DNA of 64,000 bases from Orychophragmus violaceus (Eukaryota > Streptophyta > Magnoliopsida > Brassicales > Brassicaceae), in assembly GCA_030180135.1 (NCBI GenBank), contig CM058233.1, positions 100,214,994-100,278,993 of the forward strand. The letters run 5' to 3'. The stretch's first letter is position 1, and every line of letters begins with the position of its first letter. Under the pieces are notes generated by a model, which saw nothing but the letters and a program-made list of their open reading frames with translations, searched no databases and was not told where the DNA came from. The translations under genes were made by a program, and so were the position numbers. This document shows, one piece after another, positions 22,552-33,463 of this stretch.

Positions 22552-23531
22552 TATATTAGGGTTAATGGAGGCCTGGTAAAGTTTCACTTATCTGACAAAA
22601 TAATATTTAGGCCTCCAAAATGATAGAAAGTCAAAGATAATATAAACAAGAGATCTGATAAAAAAAAAGATGAATAAGAAAGTCAACAGGTTTAATAAAC
22701 GATATCGTTTCCTTGTTCTTCATAATCATTCGGAAACTCTTCTGGCTCCTTGGTCTATTACTCGTTTTTCTATCCAAACGAAAGGCGAAAAAAAGAAGAG
22801 GGCATATCTGATGATCTTTGTCGAAATCAATGCTTGAAGTATCCATGGTTGATCTCCAATTCTCTCTCTGCCACGATCTCAATTCTCTTAGGGATAGCAT
22901 CAGAAGCTGATATGCGCATGCACAGATCAATACCCGACGCTATCATATCAAGCTCAATTATCCAGAAATTTTATAATTGAGGTGACGATTTTTATCCAAT
23001 AATCTTATTGATGTAGTTGATGCGAAAATTACCCTTTAAAAATGAAAAAATACCCTTTATTTGTGTGAAAGTTATGAGATTTCTGAACAGAATGATTTAA
23101 AAATTCAAAATAGTGAATGGGAATAATTGTTGATCAAGGTTATATATAATATCTTATGTGGTTTCAGCCAAATGGTATTATGCTTTACATGGTGTGTGAA
23201 CATTCTTAAAGGGCATTTACTTGATTCTTTATTTTTTTTTTGACAAATCATTTACTTGATTCTTTATCTGTAAATACAAAAACCAAAACCAGGTTTGGCT
23301 TACTTGTATAGTACAGCTTAATCGTATCTTTTAGTGAGCTGAATCGATGTTAGAGAAAAGTTTTTTTTATCAAACTTTTGAATTCGTTCTTTCAGTCAAA
23401 ACTCGCTCTGAATTTCGTGTCTCTGACTATTAAAGCATTCGTGGTTTGTGAATCTGTGACGGTGTTAGGGACTAGTAAGATTGGTCAATTATTCAAGCGA
23501 TTATGATGTTTGATGACTTAACAAACAAGAA

Positions 23532-23604
23532 GCCCGTCTAGCTCAGTTGGTAGAGCGCAAGGCTCTTAACCTTGTGGTCGTGGGTTCGAGCCCCATGGTG
23601 AGCG
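23532..23604 (+). tRNA. tRNA-Lys (CUU), decayed copy
   Basis: Duplicate of the tRNA at 17,670 with two substitutions. One makes a G-U pair at the base of the T-stem (CCCAC to CCCAT). The other makes a C-A mismatch at the third acceptor pair (GGTGGGC to GGTGAGC). Anticodon, A box and B box are intact, so it may still be transcribed, but the acceptor mismatch suggests a pseudo-tRNA. Confidence 0.8.
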
Positions 23605-23771
23605 TTTCTTTTTCTTTTCCTCTCTAGTTGACATATTTTTTTGTTTTCTTTTTCTTCAAATGAAATCCTTAATTCATAGTTACCATACAGTTGCTTGAAA
23701 TGGTTATTAACTCTTTGCTTTACCTTTTTAAGTTTCACATTTTCGGCAAATATACATATATATATATATAT

Positions 23772-24600
23772 GGGTGCTGTTCTTTTGTGCGTTGAGAAAC
23801 TGCATCTCACTACAAAAACAAGATGTTGTTCTTCTAGTGGTACTTAAGAACTGCACCCAGACGCAAAAACCAGATATTGCATCCAAAATAGTTGGAAATT
23901 CTGGATGCAATTGAAAGTTGAGTTGAGACGCACTTTGGTGCATCTCGATTACCAAAAATCTAAAATACTCTGATTTTTTTTAAATAGCATTTTCGCCAAA
24001 ACCGTAAAATATCAATTTCCCGCCAAAAAAAAAAAAATTGTGATTTTCCGCTAAAACCTCAAATCGCGTTTTCCCGCCAAAACCGCAAAATCGCGTTTTT
24101 CCGCCGAAACCGCAAAATCGCGTTTTTCCGCCGAAACCGCAAAATCATGTTTTTCCGCCAAAACCGCAAAATCGCGTTTTCCCGCCAAAACCAAAAAATC
24201 CCGTTTTTCGGCCAAAACCGCAAAATTGAGTTTTTCCACTAAAACCGTAAAATCGTGTTTTCTCGCGAAAACCGCAAAATTGCGATTTTCCCGCCAAATC
24301 CGTAAAATCGTGTTTTCTCGCCAAAACCGCAAAATTGCGATTTTCCCGCCAAAACCGAAAAGTTGTGATTTCTCGCCAAAACCGCAAAATTGAATTTTTC
24401 CTCCAAAACCGCAAAATCCAAACCTTAAAAATAATGCATCCAACTAATATATACAAACACACAAAGAAACATAAATGTATCTAGACGCAATTTCTAGACG
24501 CAATTTCTAAATGCACAAAAGAACAACTGAACAATATCTGGATGCAATTTTTGGAAACTGCATCTGGACGCAATTTCCAGATGAGGAAAAGAACAGGCCC
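23772..24600. mobile_element. TIR element with internal 27-bp minisatellite
   Basis: The ends GGGTGCTGTTCTTTT and (inverse) GGGCCTGTTCTTTT form short inverted repeats. Subterminal copies of CTGCATCTGGACGCAATTT-like words occur on both sides. The paralogous copy A lacks the element, so this is an insertion. The target duplication is hidden in an (AT)n tract: T-GGG..CCC-A flanked by TA would fit a 2-bp TA duplication, but I cannot settle the superfamily. No transposase is present. Confidence 0.65.
23985..24422. repeat. 27-bp minisatellite, about 14-15 copies
   Basis: The unit is about TTTTTCCGCCAAAACCGC plus AAAATCGCG, varying to 28 bp. Because 27 is nine codons, all minus-strand frames stay open and give FAVLAEKRD-like peptide repeats; those frames are by-products, not genes. 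The array is the core of the surrounding TIR element. Confidence 0.9.
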
Positions 24601-24733
24601 ATAGTTTCTAAAGCTTAGGCCAGATTTGCATCAAGAAGAGAAACAATTCCACAACATAGATTTGACTATATATCTACCAAAAAGATATTTCTAACTTATT
24701 ATATCATAAGACTTATAAGATACCTCTTCACGT

Positions 24734-25205
24734 TTATTTTGAGATCCTATCTTGTTTTGAGTCTTGTGGAGTTTCTCCTTCCTCTGTTTCACATGTTAGA
24801 ATCTGTGCTTTACCGGCCTCTTTCTCCCAATCGATCTTCGCAATAAAGATAATCAATATCGAGAAACAGACGGATGCTCCAACCATAAAACCTATCAAGA
24901 ACCCTTCAAGACGTTCTTTAGCTTTGAATGCCAAGCTCGCCCCTAACGGCAAAGCCAATAGGTAGAATCCACCAAGATTCGCCTACATTCCAAGCGACGG
25001 CTAGGTTATGCTAACCTTGATGGCCAAGAAACACTGATGTACTTGTCATCTTACCGAATCACAACAAGTTCATAGCCACCAGTGGCAAACCAATTCTCAT
25101 TTTTGCAGCTTGAGCTCATGAACGATGCTCTGTGTCAAGTTCTTTGAACAACACCCTTCAGAGACTTCTGGATGAAAAGACTCTTAACTTCGATGTCTCT
25201 GACAT
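24734..25205 (-). pseudogene. DTX56-like MATE pseudogene (internal deletion)
   Basis: Copy B paralog of the gene at 18,173-19,669. The C-terminal end (LPLGASLAFKAKERLEGFLIGF.. to TCETEEGETPQDS) is fused directly to the N-terminal region (LAGG..FLGRQG-coding, MTSTTVF). The joint at 24,998-25,002 is CGGCT, which in copy A occurs at both 18,416-18,420 and 19,426-19,430; the missing piece is 1,010 bp, so the frame shifts. There is also an early stop after about 15 codons from the old ATG (25,205). Not functional. Confidence 0.92.
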
Positions 25206-25814
25206 TTTTGTGAGGATAATTTGGAGAAAGGGAAGTTGATAAGTGAAGCAAAGAAAAAAAGAGAACTTTGAGAGGTTTCAGCCAATTTTCTGCCTGTTTT
25301 TGAGAGTTGCACAGATGATTGTATGTTTGTTTGTTGATGTAGATCGACAAAATTGTAGGTGGAAAATGGTTTTATGTTTTCGTGGAGGACTGTATATGAA
25401 AATCATGGTCTGCGTGAGAAAATCATGATTTTCTGGAGAAAGTTTTTTTTGTAACGCTCAAGAAGAGGAGGTGGAACAACTTGGTGGGTTTCCTATACTT
25501 CTTAGTGCATTGATGATGATGAAACCATATATACCAGTCCCATTTGCATTTGCACTTTTTTGTTTGTTTCTTTTATTTTCTAAATTTTAAAAATGTGCAA
25601 CTAATTAATATTGTATATATCATCTTCTTCTTAAAGTTTTTTAAACTTAATTCCAAATTTTGTTTTAACTGCCATGCAAAAATCTATGATGGTCAAAGTA
25701 TAAATATACTGGCTCGGTTTGAGCTCCGATTTTAATACTGATAAAAACCGATATTTTATCAATTCCAACTCATCTTAATACTGACTAGAACCTACAATTT
25801 TTGTTTATTTAAAG

Positions 25815-27103
25815 TAGAAGGTCTTATCAACGACAATAACGGGAACAAAACCTGGAATCTAAATTTAATCAGAACAACTTTCAGTGACAATGACCAGAAA
25901 TTCCTCACAAGTCTATACCTGCCTCAACAACTGAAACCAGATCGAATCATATGGAATTTTACTGATCACGGAGAATACACGGTCAAAAGTGGGTATTGGT
26001 TAACTTTCAACGAAAAAGAAACATCACACATAATATACCAATTCCATCAGGAAATCCAGAAGTTAAATCAAAAATATGGAAGACTCAAATAATTCCAAAA
26101 ATGAAAATATTTTTATGGAGATTGCTTTCAAGAGCCATCGGAGCAACAACGATGCTAACACAACGAGGAATGCATGTAGATGTCACTTGTCAAAGATGTG
26201 GGGTTCAACCGGAAACCTTGTCTCACCTCTTCTTCACATGTCCAATCTCAATACAAATATGGCGACTTTCGGGTGTAGCTTGGATTCCCCCTCCTTCACT
26301 GTCAGATTTTTGTGATGATCAAATAACATCACTAATTGACATCCAAAACAATGATCTTCTGACCAATTATCAGAAATGGTTACCTCTTTACATACTATGG
26401 CGTATATGGAAATCTAGGTGCAATTTACTTTTCAGAAAACAAAAAATTATACCAACAAAGATAGTACATTATGCCATTAGTGATGTTATGGAATGGGAAT
26501 TCATCACTACGGAACTAAAGACCCACGATTCACAACTAACAGAGCATACAACAAATTTTACAAGACAAGACAACAAACTATGGCGACGACCACCTCCTCA
26601 CTTTGTAAAATTCAACTATGATGCAAGCTTTGATCACCGTTCTCAACTATCAAAAACGGGTTGGATAAGTCGTCAACATGATGGTACTTTGAATGGATGG
26701 GGCTCCGCAGCTCAAGGATACTCGGACTCGGCTTTAGAAGCAGACGCAAAAGCACTACTCATGACTATGCAACAAGCTTGGACAATGAGATATACACAAA
26801 TTATCTTTGAAGGAGATTGCAAAACTCTACTAGATAACATTTATGGACATACGTGCAATGTTTCCATTGAAAACATATGCCATGATATAATGTATTGGAA
26901 GAATAGATTTACTACTTGCCTTTTTCAATACACTTCACGCATAGCAAATGAGTCTGCACATCTCATAGCAAAACAAGGACCACCAAATAATTCTTTTTAC
27001 ATTTCTAGATTATATCCTCCTGTTTGGCTTTCTTCTAGTTTGTACAATGATTATGTAAACTCTTTTTTAAATTAATAAAATAATATTTCGTTGAAAAAAA
27101 AAT
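25815..27103 (+). mobile_element. 5'-truncated LINE tail (zf-RVT plus RNase H)
   Basis: The 3' 1.3 kb of a plant LINE ending in a poly(A) run at about 27,095-27,103. The frame at 25,996-27,075 encodes a zf-RVT module (KMKIFLWRLLSRAIGATTML, CQRCGVQPETLSHLFFTCP) and then a plant RNase H-like domain (FNYDASF, ALEADAKALLMTMQQAW, IIFEGDCKTLLDNI, ANESAHLIAK). Upstream in-frame homology (25,815 to about 26,030) is separated by one frameshift. Copy A at about 20,280-20,300 is the empty site. This LINE type differs from the 11.7 kb LINE, which lacks RNase H. Confidence 0.88.
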
Positions 27104-27479
27104 ATAACCTATAATTGTTATAAAAATAATTAAATATATAAAAAGACGAGACAAAAATAATAAGAATAAAAAAGTCAAAAGACAAAATATCGGAAATTAA
27201 AGAGATATGTGACCTTGACTTTCTATTTTTCTTTATAGAAAACCAACAAAAAAATTTGACAAAAAAAAAAGAAAACCAACAAATAACTGCAATAAGGCAT
27301 AATAATTGTCTAATGAGCATATCATGAATTTAATAGACTTAACTCTTATATGGATATTTCAACTTTTATTTTGGTGCTGCTCAAAAGAGGTCTAGTCTAA
27401 ATTCTAAAAGAACCAAAAGAGAAAAAAATAAAGGGTTCGGTTGGTTGGTAAGTTTAGGAGAGGTGGTTTTTATTTTAAA

Positions 27480-29300
27480 GATTTAAAAACCCAACATTAC
27501 AGATGGGTTCGAACAAAGTGTTAGAGAACAAATAAAACAGAAGCCAACGTGGCTTTAACTGCCACAACATAGACAGTGGCAGTCCACGTAACTACCGCTT
27601 ACAAACTTTGGCATGCACACCGACAATAGCTGAGGGAACGTTGTCGGCATACATAGGCTATGCCGTCCAGTGAACACCCACATGCCAATCTTCAAATCCG
27701 GTTAAACCACCCTTGAGTTTTAGTCACATCCGTGACCCGCGCTATTTTTAAACATGGAAACTTCATCGCCAGTCAAATCCAATTTACTGGTTTGACATTG
27801 TCCACAACCCAACTCGTTCTCAACGAGTAAGTGAAAGCAAGAAGAAATTACTCAACATGGCAGGACTTTGTCGTGGCTATCAAGTCTTTCTTTATCATTG
27901 GGTTCCTTCTTACTAGAATAAACTCAATAATTCTGACCTTGATTCCGAAGAATGACGAAGCAAAATACATAAGGGATTATTGTTCAACTGCGTGCTGTAA
28001 TATCATCTATAAAATCATTTTCAAATTACCGGTTAACATGCTAAAAAGTATTCTCCCAAACTTCGTTTTTCCAAATAAATCTACATTCGTTAAGGGTTGA
28101 ATTTTTATGGAAAATGCCATGCTAGTTTCAGAACTGGTGAAGAGCTATCACAAAAGCAATGTATCCTCGAAATACACTGTTAAGATTGACATATTCAAAG
28201 CTTTCGATTCTGTTCACTAGCATTTTCTTCTGTCAGTCTTGTCTACATTGAGGTTTCCGGAAAAATTCATTGGTTGGATTAAAAAATGCATCAGTCTCGC
28301 CTTATTCTCAGTCTAGTTTAATGAGGAATTAGCCGGTTATTTTAAGAGTACCAAAGGTCTTCGGCAGGACTGCTCTCTATCACCCTATTTTTTTTGTCAT
28401 CTGCACGCAAGTTCTCTCTACGCTTTTGGATAAATCAGCTGTAAACAGAAATATTGGATTCCACCCATTTTTCCAAAGCATAGGTCTCACTCAAATATGT
28501 TTTGCTGACGATTTGTTGGTTTTTACAGATGGGAAGAAAAATTCCATCCAAGTGTCCTTAACGTCTTCAGAAATTTTGCTCAGCTGTATGGTTTTCGTAA
28601 AAGTTTGGAAAAGTCTATGATCTTCATGGTTAGGGTTACAGGGACTGAACAAGCTGATGTATTAGAGGACTTTCCGTTTGATTCTAGTTCTCTTCCAGTT
28701 TGTTAATTGGGCCTTCCGCTACTAACAAAGAGGATGACAACCCATGACTATGTTCCCTTCATCCACAAAATAAGACTCGTATCAGTTCATGGACCGCTCG
28801 ATACCTCTCATTCGCAGGCCATCTTCAGTTGATTGTGTATGTTATCCGAGGTTTGACTAACTTATGGATGTTTGCATTTCAGCTGCCTAAAAAATGTCTT
28901 GACGAAATCGACCAACTATGCTCTGTTTTCCCATGGTCTAGTCCGGAGTTGAACACTAAGAAAACCATGATATCCTTGATAGAAAGAAATGGTTTCTTTG
29001 TCGCTACGCTCTGCAAATCTCTGTCCATACCATATGGAGACAAAGAAATTCGAAAAAGCATGGAGAAAATTCAATTCCACCAGACACGATCATTCGAAAT
29101 ATCGATAAGAATGTCCGGAGTTGTATCACGTCTCTTAGAAACATGGGGAACATGAAGTTCGACAGTGCAATGAAGGCATGGTTTTCCGCAAGAATACCAT
29201 AATCAGCTTGCTAGATGTTGTACAAATCGATTAAAGTTGCATTCATTGTAAAACGATTTTTTGTTTGAAAAAAATTAGCATTCTTTCAAAAAAAAAATGT
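27480..29300 (+). pseudogene. decayed LINE reverse-transcriptase relic
   Basis: Plus-strand pieces in several frames read as LINE RT: 27,831-28,100 (VVAIKSFFIIGFLLTRINSIILTLIPKNDEAKYIRDY..YKIIFKLPVNML..FPNKSTFVKG), about 28,170-28,220 (KIDIFKAFDS), 28,426-28,620 (LTQICFADDLLVFTDG) and 28,829-29,155. Many stops and frameshifts separate them. A TTGTAAAACGATTTTT end and an A-run near 29,292-29,299 mark the 3' end. It lies inside copy B and is absent from copy A at about 20,830-20,900. Confidence 0.8.
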
Positions 29301-29784
29301 AATTACTCTACTGCAAATCAGGAAACATAGATGAAGCTGAACATGTACAGTTGGCTCTGGAAAAAATTAAAGCACTGCTGAAGTGAGATCGAAACTCCAG
29401 ATGAAATTGACAAAAAAAAAAAAAACAGAACGGAAATAAAATTATGAATTAATTGAAAGCAAAACAAACCAGAAGATATACAAGGAAAAAAAACAGAACA
29501 TATGAACAACTCCGATTAGTCGGGTTTGAAACTCAACCCAACCCTCTTTGTGAAAGAGAAAAAAAATTCATAAATCATGGGTGATGATAATGGACAGCAC
29601 ATAATTCATATTTTTTTCCAAGTTAAATCGAACAAATAAATGATGAATAATTTGGATAACAATTTGGTTAGTTTTTCTTTCACTTATAGAGGTTTTTTTT
29701 TTGTCACTGCTTATAGAGATTATATTCAACATACAACAAATAAGAAATTATATAGAATTTGAACAAAATGATAAACTTAGCTCT

Positions 29785-29788
<4 letters not shown>

Positions 29789-29826
<38 letters not shown>
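29789..29826. repeat. (AT)n microsatellite
   Basis: About 38 bp of pure AT. A similar tract occurs at 30,376-30,409, and the DNA around the two tracts is itself locally duplicated. Confidence 0.9.
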
Positions 29827-29828
<2 letters not shown>

Positions 29829-30129
29829 TGGAATCACAATCGGACAAAAGTTGATAGTTTTGCACAAAGTCATACATGAACATATTTTTATAAAACATTT
29901 GAATGGGGGTCTCACTTTATAGAGATTCCAAAATTCATAGAAAGCTTATAAAAATATATTTGTTTCATATGTTTGTTATAGAAACTTTTTGAAAAAAATT
30001 TAGAAAACAAAAATTATATGAATTGTTAGTGTGAAATTATATATATATTTTAAAAATTCTTTGTTTTTGTCTTTCTCTTTATATTTTATTTATATTGTTT
30101 TTTGTTTTATGTAATTTTTATATAAATTT

Positions 30130-30372
30130 TATTAGTATAAAAAATGTAAATAAAATTCGAATATAACCCGGAATATTTCGGTTCCAACTCTAGTTTTGCA
30201 GAACCAAAACAAACTTAAAACCAAAGAATAAGCTAAACTGAATCCAAAACAGATTTATGACTATTTTGATTAGTTCAAAATCTTAAAATCATTATCTGAA
30301 TTCTCACTTCTTCCGTTATAATATTTTCTGAACAAAATCATAAACTTAACTTCTAAAATCTAAAAGCTAACG

Positions 30373-30410
<38 letters not shown>

Positions 30411-30560
30411 CTTGGAACCACAATCCAAGAAAAGCTAATATTTTTGCAGAACCAAAACAAACTTAAAAACCAAAGAATAAGATAGACTGAATCCAAAAAC
30501 AGATTCATGACCAATTTGATTAGTTAAAATGCTAAAATCAATATTTGAATTCTCAATTCT
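30130..30560. repeat. local tandem duplications flanking copy B
   Basis: The block 30,190-30,315 (TTTTGCAGAACCAAAACAAAC .. TGAATTCTCACTTCTTC) recurs at 30,440-30,560, about 250 bp on. The (AT)n-TTTTTGGAATCACAATC block at 29,789 recurs at 30,376, about 570-590 bp on. This blurs the end of the larger duplication. Confidence 0.7.
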
Positions 30561-30572
30561 TCGGTCATAGCC

Positions 30573-32340
30573 CCCTGAAAGTGACTTGAATGGGCAGAAG
30601 GAACTAACCTTCTCAACTCCTTTGGGAGCTTTTGGTCAAAGCCTCTACCAATACTCTCTCGTACTCTTCAACATGGAAAAGAAGTGCAGCATTCTGTTGA
30701 ACCTCTACGTTCGCAGTGGCCTCCTCTATCGATGGGCAAATGTGGAAACAAAGGTTCTCGTTTAGCTCATGAATCTTCGAAAGTAGCTAAAGACATAGGA
30801 GATTTGGAGACTCAACAAGCATCTTTGAAAGCTCAGTCCATAGAGTACCCTTGGGCAGCAAGGATGAATCCATCGACCAGAAACCTTCACCGAGTTACAA
30901 TTCCTGAATACATGGAGGATGGAATTCCGAAGGTACGAATTCCGAGTCATGTTACAAAAAAGAATATGTAGTTGGGCAGTTTTATCGTTGTTTGGCTCCG
31001 ACAGGAGGGCAGATTCATGCAGTAGTCTCTAGAATTTGGGGTCGAAAATGTAGGATTTTTACTCGGAAACTAGGAGATTCAACTTACTTATTCCATATCC
31101 CTGATGAATCAACTCGTAAATGGATCCTTCAGAGAGGATTATGGCATATTGATGACTGCTTAATGTTTGTATCACCGTGGTCTCCAGCAGATACTATTTC
31201 TATCCCAGAGATAACTACTGTTCCTGTTTGGTTGACTCTTCTTAATATTCCAGACCAGCTATACTCGATATTGGGTATCAAGTGAATAGCTTTAGGTATT
31301 GGAGAACCATTGTTGACAGAAAAACCATGGCTAGACCCAACTCTAATGGGAAAAGCAAAGATACTAGTTGAGGTAAAGCTTGATAAGCCTTTCCCTAAAA
31401 GAGTGGCCTTAATTAATAATAGTGACTCAATCACAATGGTGGATGTGTCATATTCGTGGTTGCCAACGTCATGCAGTGGTTGTGGTCAATTAGGACATAA
31501 AGTTTCTCGTTGCTTGTTTCTAAATTCAAAAACTGCTTCAGCTCCAAAGATGGCTGATAACACTAAGGATTCTTCACTTCTCATAACTGGCACTGGTAAG
31601 GCTCCAATTGCTGCATTATTGCCTATTATAGAAGAGGAGAGTTCAAGGCAGAGAAATTCTAGCATTAGTGCTCCAAGCATGACATCTCCGGTTTGTGATC
31701 AAGAAACTAATGAACTGATTTCTACTCCTTCAACAGCAGTTGCCACACAAATGGAAAAAGGTACTTCAATTAACCCTCGGGTAAATTTGTCTTCCAACAT
31801 GACTTCTCCTACTACTTCCATTAACCATTATGGCTTGGCTAAATCGAATGAGACCATCATCACCAATGAGGTATCTCCTCTAGCTATTCAAGTAGACCAT
31901 ACTCTTCGTAGGTCTTTATCTAGTGCAACTTTGGGACACAATAGGTTTTCATCTTTGGACTTGTCGGAGGATGGGGCAGTTACTATGGATGTTGACATTG
32001 AGCAGGATCATGCGGATTTTTTAACCCCCACGGGTAAGAGAATTCTGCGTGAACGACATGTAAAACCGTCAACGAAGGCCAAAGAAATGCAGTGGCATGG
32101 AAATCGTGGTAGAGGTAATAAAGGTGGACGTGGCTAGCATGGTCTTCCTTGTTTTCTCTTTCTGTAGTCGAAGCGGAAGATTTGATTACTATCTTTTTAT
32201 CTCTTGCCATTTAAGCTTTTGAGTTTCATAGAAATCTTAAGTTTGTGGTTTATGCTTTCCCAAATACTTTAGCCCATTGGATTGTAATCTTTTTTCTTTT
32301 CTTGCAATTTTAATATGAAAACCTTTTGTTAAAAAAAAAA
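30573..32340 (+). mobile_element. ORF1-only LINE derivative
   Basis: A gag-like ORF1 region (30,674-32,137) runs directly into about 190 bp of 3' UTR and an A-run at 32,331-32,340, with no ORF2. Readable parts: DUF4283-like residues (MEDGIPKVRIPSHV, VSRIWGRKCRIFTRKLGDS, YLFHIPDESTRKWILQRGLW), then a CCHC knuckle CSGCGQLGHKVSRC near 31,468-31,512, then a basic Gly-rich end. A frameshift near 30,970 and a TGA near 31,283 break it. It looks like an internally deleted LINE that kept its 3' end. Confidence 0.8.
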
Positions 32341-32361
32341 GTCGGTTGGTTAAGATTATTA

Positions 32362-33325
32362 TCAGAAAATTTGAGATATATTTTAGGTGATTTTTAGTAT
32401 TTTTAGTGTTTTTATACTATTCTTCAAAGTTATCTTTATATTAATTGAGAAGTGCTTTTGACCTTATATTCACTCTCAAAATAGTTGATTACTAATTTAC
32501 CATTAATGAAATTAGGTTAATTACAAAATTAACCTTAGTTTACATTTATAATTTTATTATTTATTATATTAGTTTTAAAAGTTATTTTTTTTATTCTAGA
32601 GATATACATCATTCCAAAAAAAAAAGACAATAAATACGAAAATATTTTTGAATTATAAGTTTTTAGTATTGATAATTATAACTGTTATGGATAATACAAA
32701 TTTGTATTAATTATTTTATTTTAAAGATAAATATGATCTCATATAAAAATAATAATAAAGAGTAAGATGATAAATATAAATTTTTTTTTTTGAAATATTA
32801 ATTTTATTTTAGAGATAATACAAACTTATATAAAATAAAATTAAAAAGTAAGGTGATAAATGCGAAAAATATTTTTTAAATATGAAACTTAAATATTGAT
32901 AAGTATGATTTTTGTAAATACTATTTTATATTGTAAATTCATATATTTATATAAATTTTTGAATTTACATAAATATAAACGAAAAATACTTATGATAAAA
33001 AATTTACCTGTATTGATGTTTATACATATATAATTATAATTTATTATAATTAATATGAATATATATATAGTAAATTTAAATATTTATATATATGATTTTA
33101 GATAATAATTTACATTGTTGCTATAAGTTTAAAATTTATAATAAACTATAAAATATTTTAATAAAAAGGTGAAATATCATAATATATATTTGTATGTTTA
33201 ATTATAGTTAATATATAAAAATATTTTCTTATAAAATTATTAATGCTAAATTAAATTTATATTTTTTAAGAATTTATTTATTATTAAAGGTTGTGTTCGC
33301 ACATGGTGCGAGCAAATCATGCTAG
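32362..33325 (+). mobile_element. Helitron-like element, 964 bp
   Basis: Starts TCAGAAAATTTGAGATATAT and ends CATGCTAG, sitting between host A (32,361) and T (33,326) as Helitrons do. About 10 bp before the end is a hairpin, TGTTCGCAC-ATG-GTGCGAGCA. The interior is very AT-rich and non-coding. It lies directly behind the LINE poly(A) tail. Confidence 0.65.
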
Positions 33326-33463
33326 TATTACTTAAATAAGTAGTTCATATTCCATCAACAAATAGTATTTGTATAATTTTTAAGGGAATCACTTTAATTA
33401 TAATTTTTTTTTTATTTTGCGACAATTATCATACTTTATGAAGATTACGTCAAATGGAAATCA

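Larger units (their letters stand above)
22558..30330. repeat. tandem duplication copy B
   Basis: Paralog of copy A in the same orientation: the GGAGGCC block, the segment spanning the LINE target site, tRNA-Lys, DTX56 remnant, its upstream flank, and the TTCATAAATCATGGGTGATGATAATG and TAACAATTTGGTTAG blocks (29,560-29,670) that match 20,915-21,035. It is interrupted by a TIR element, a LINE tail and a LINE RT relic. The right boundary is blurred by local repeats. Confidence 0.82.

Noticed and set aside
23985..24422. CRISPR-like array
   Set aside because: Units are contiguous, with no unique spacers; this is a plant minisatellite.
24051..24462. Overlapping minus-strand ORFs with repeated FAVLAEKRD-like peptides
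   Set aside because: They follow from a 27-bp minisatellite whose length is a multiple of three; all frames stay open and no domain is present.
29701..29922. ORFs with IYIYIYI runs on both strands
   Set aside because: Produced by an (AT)n microsatellite.
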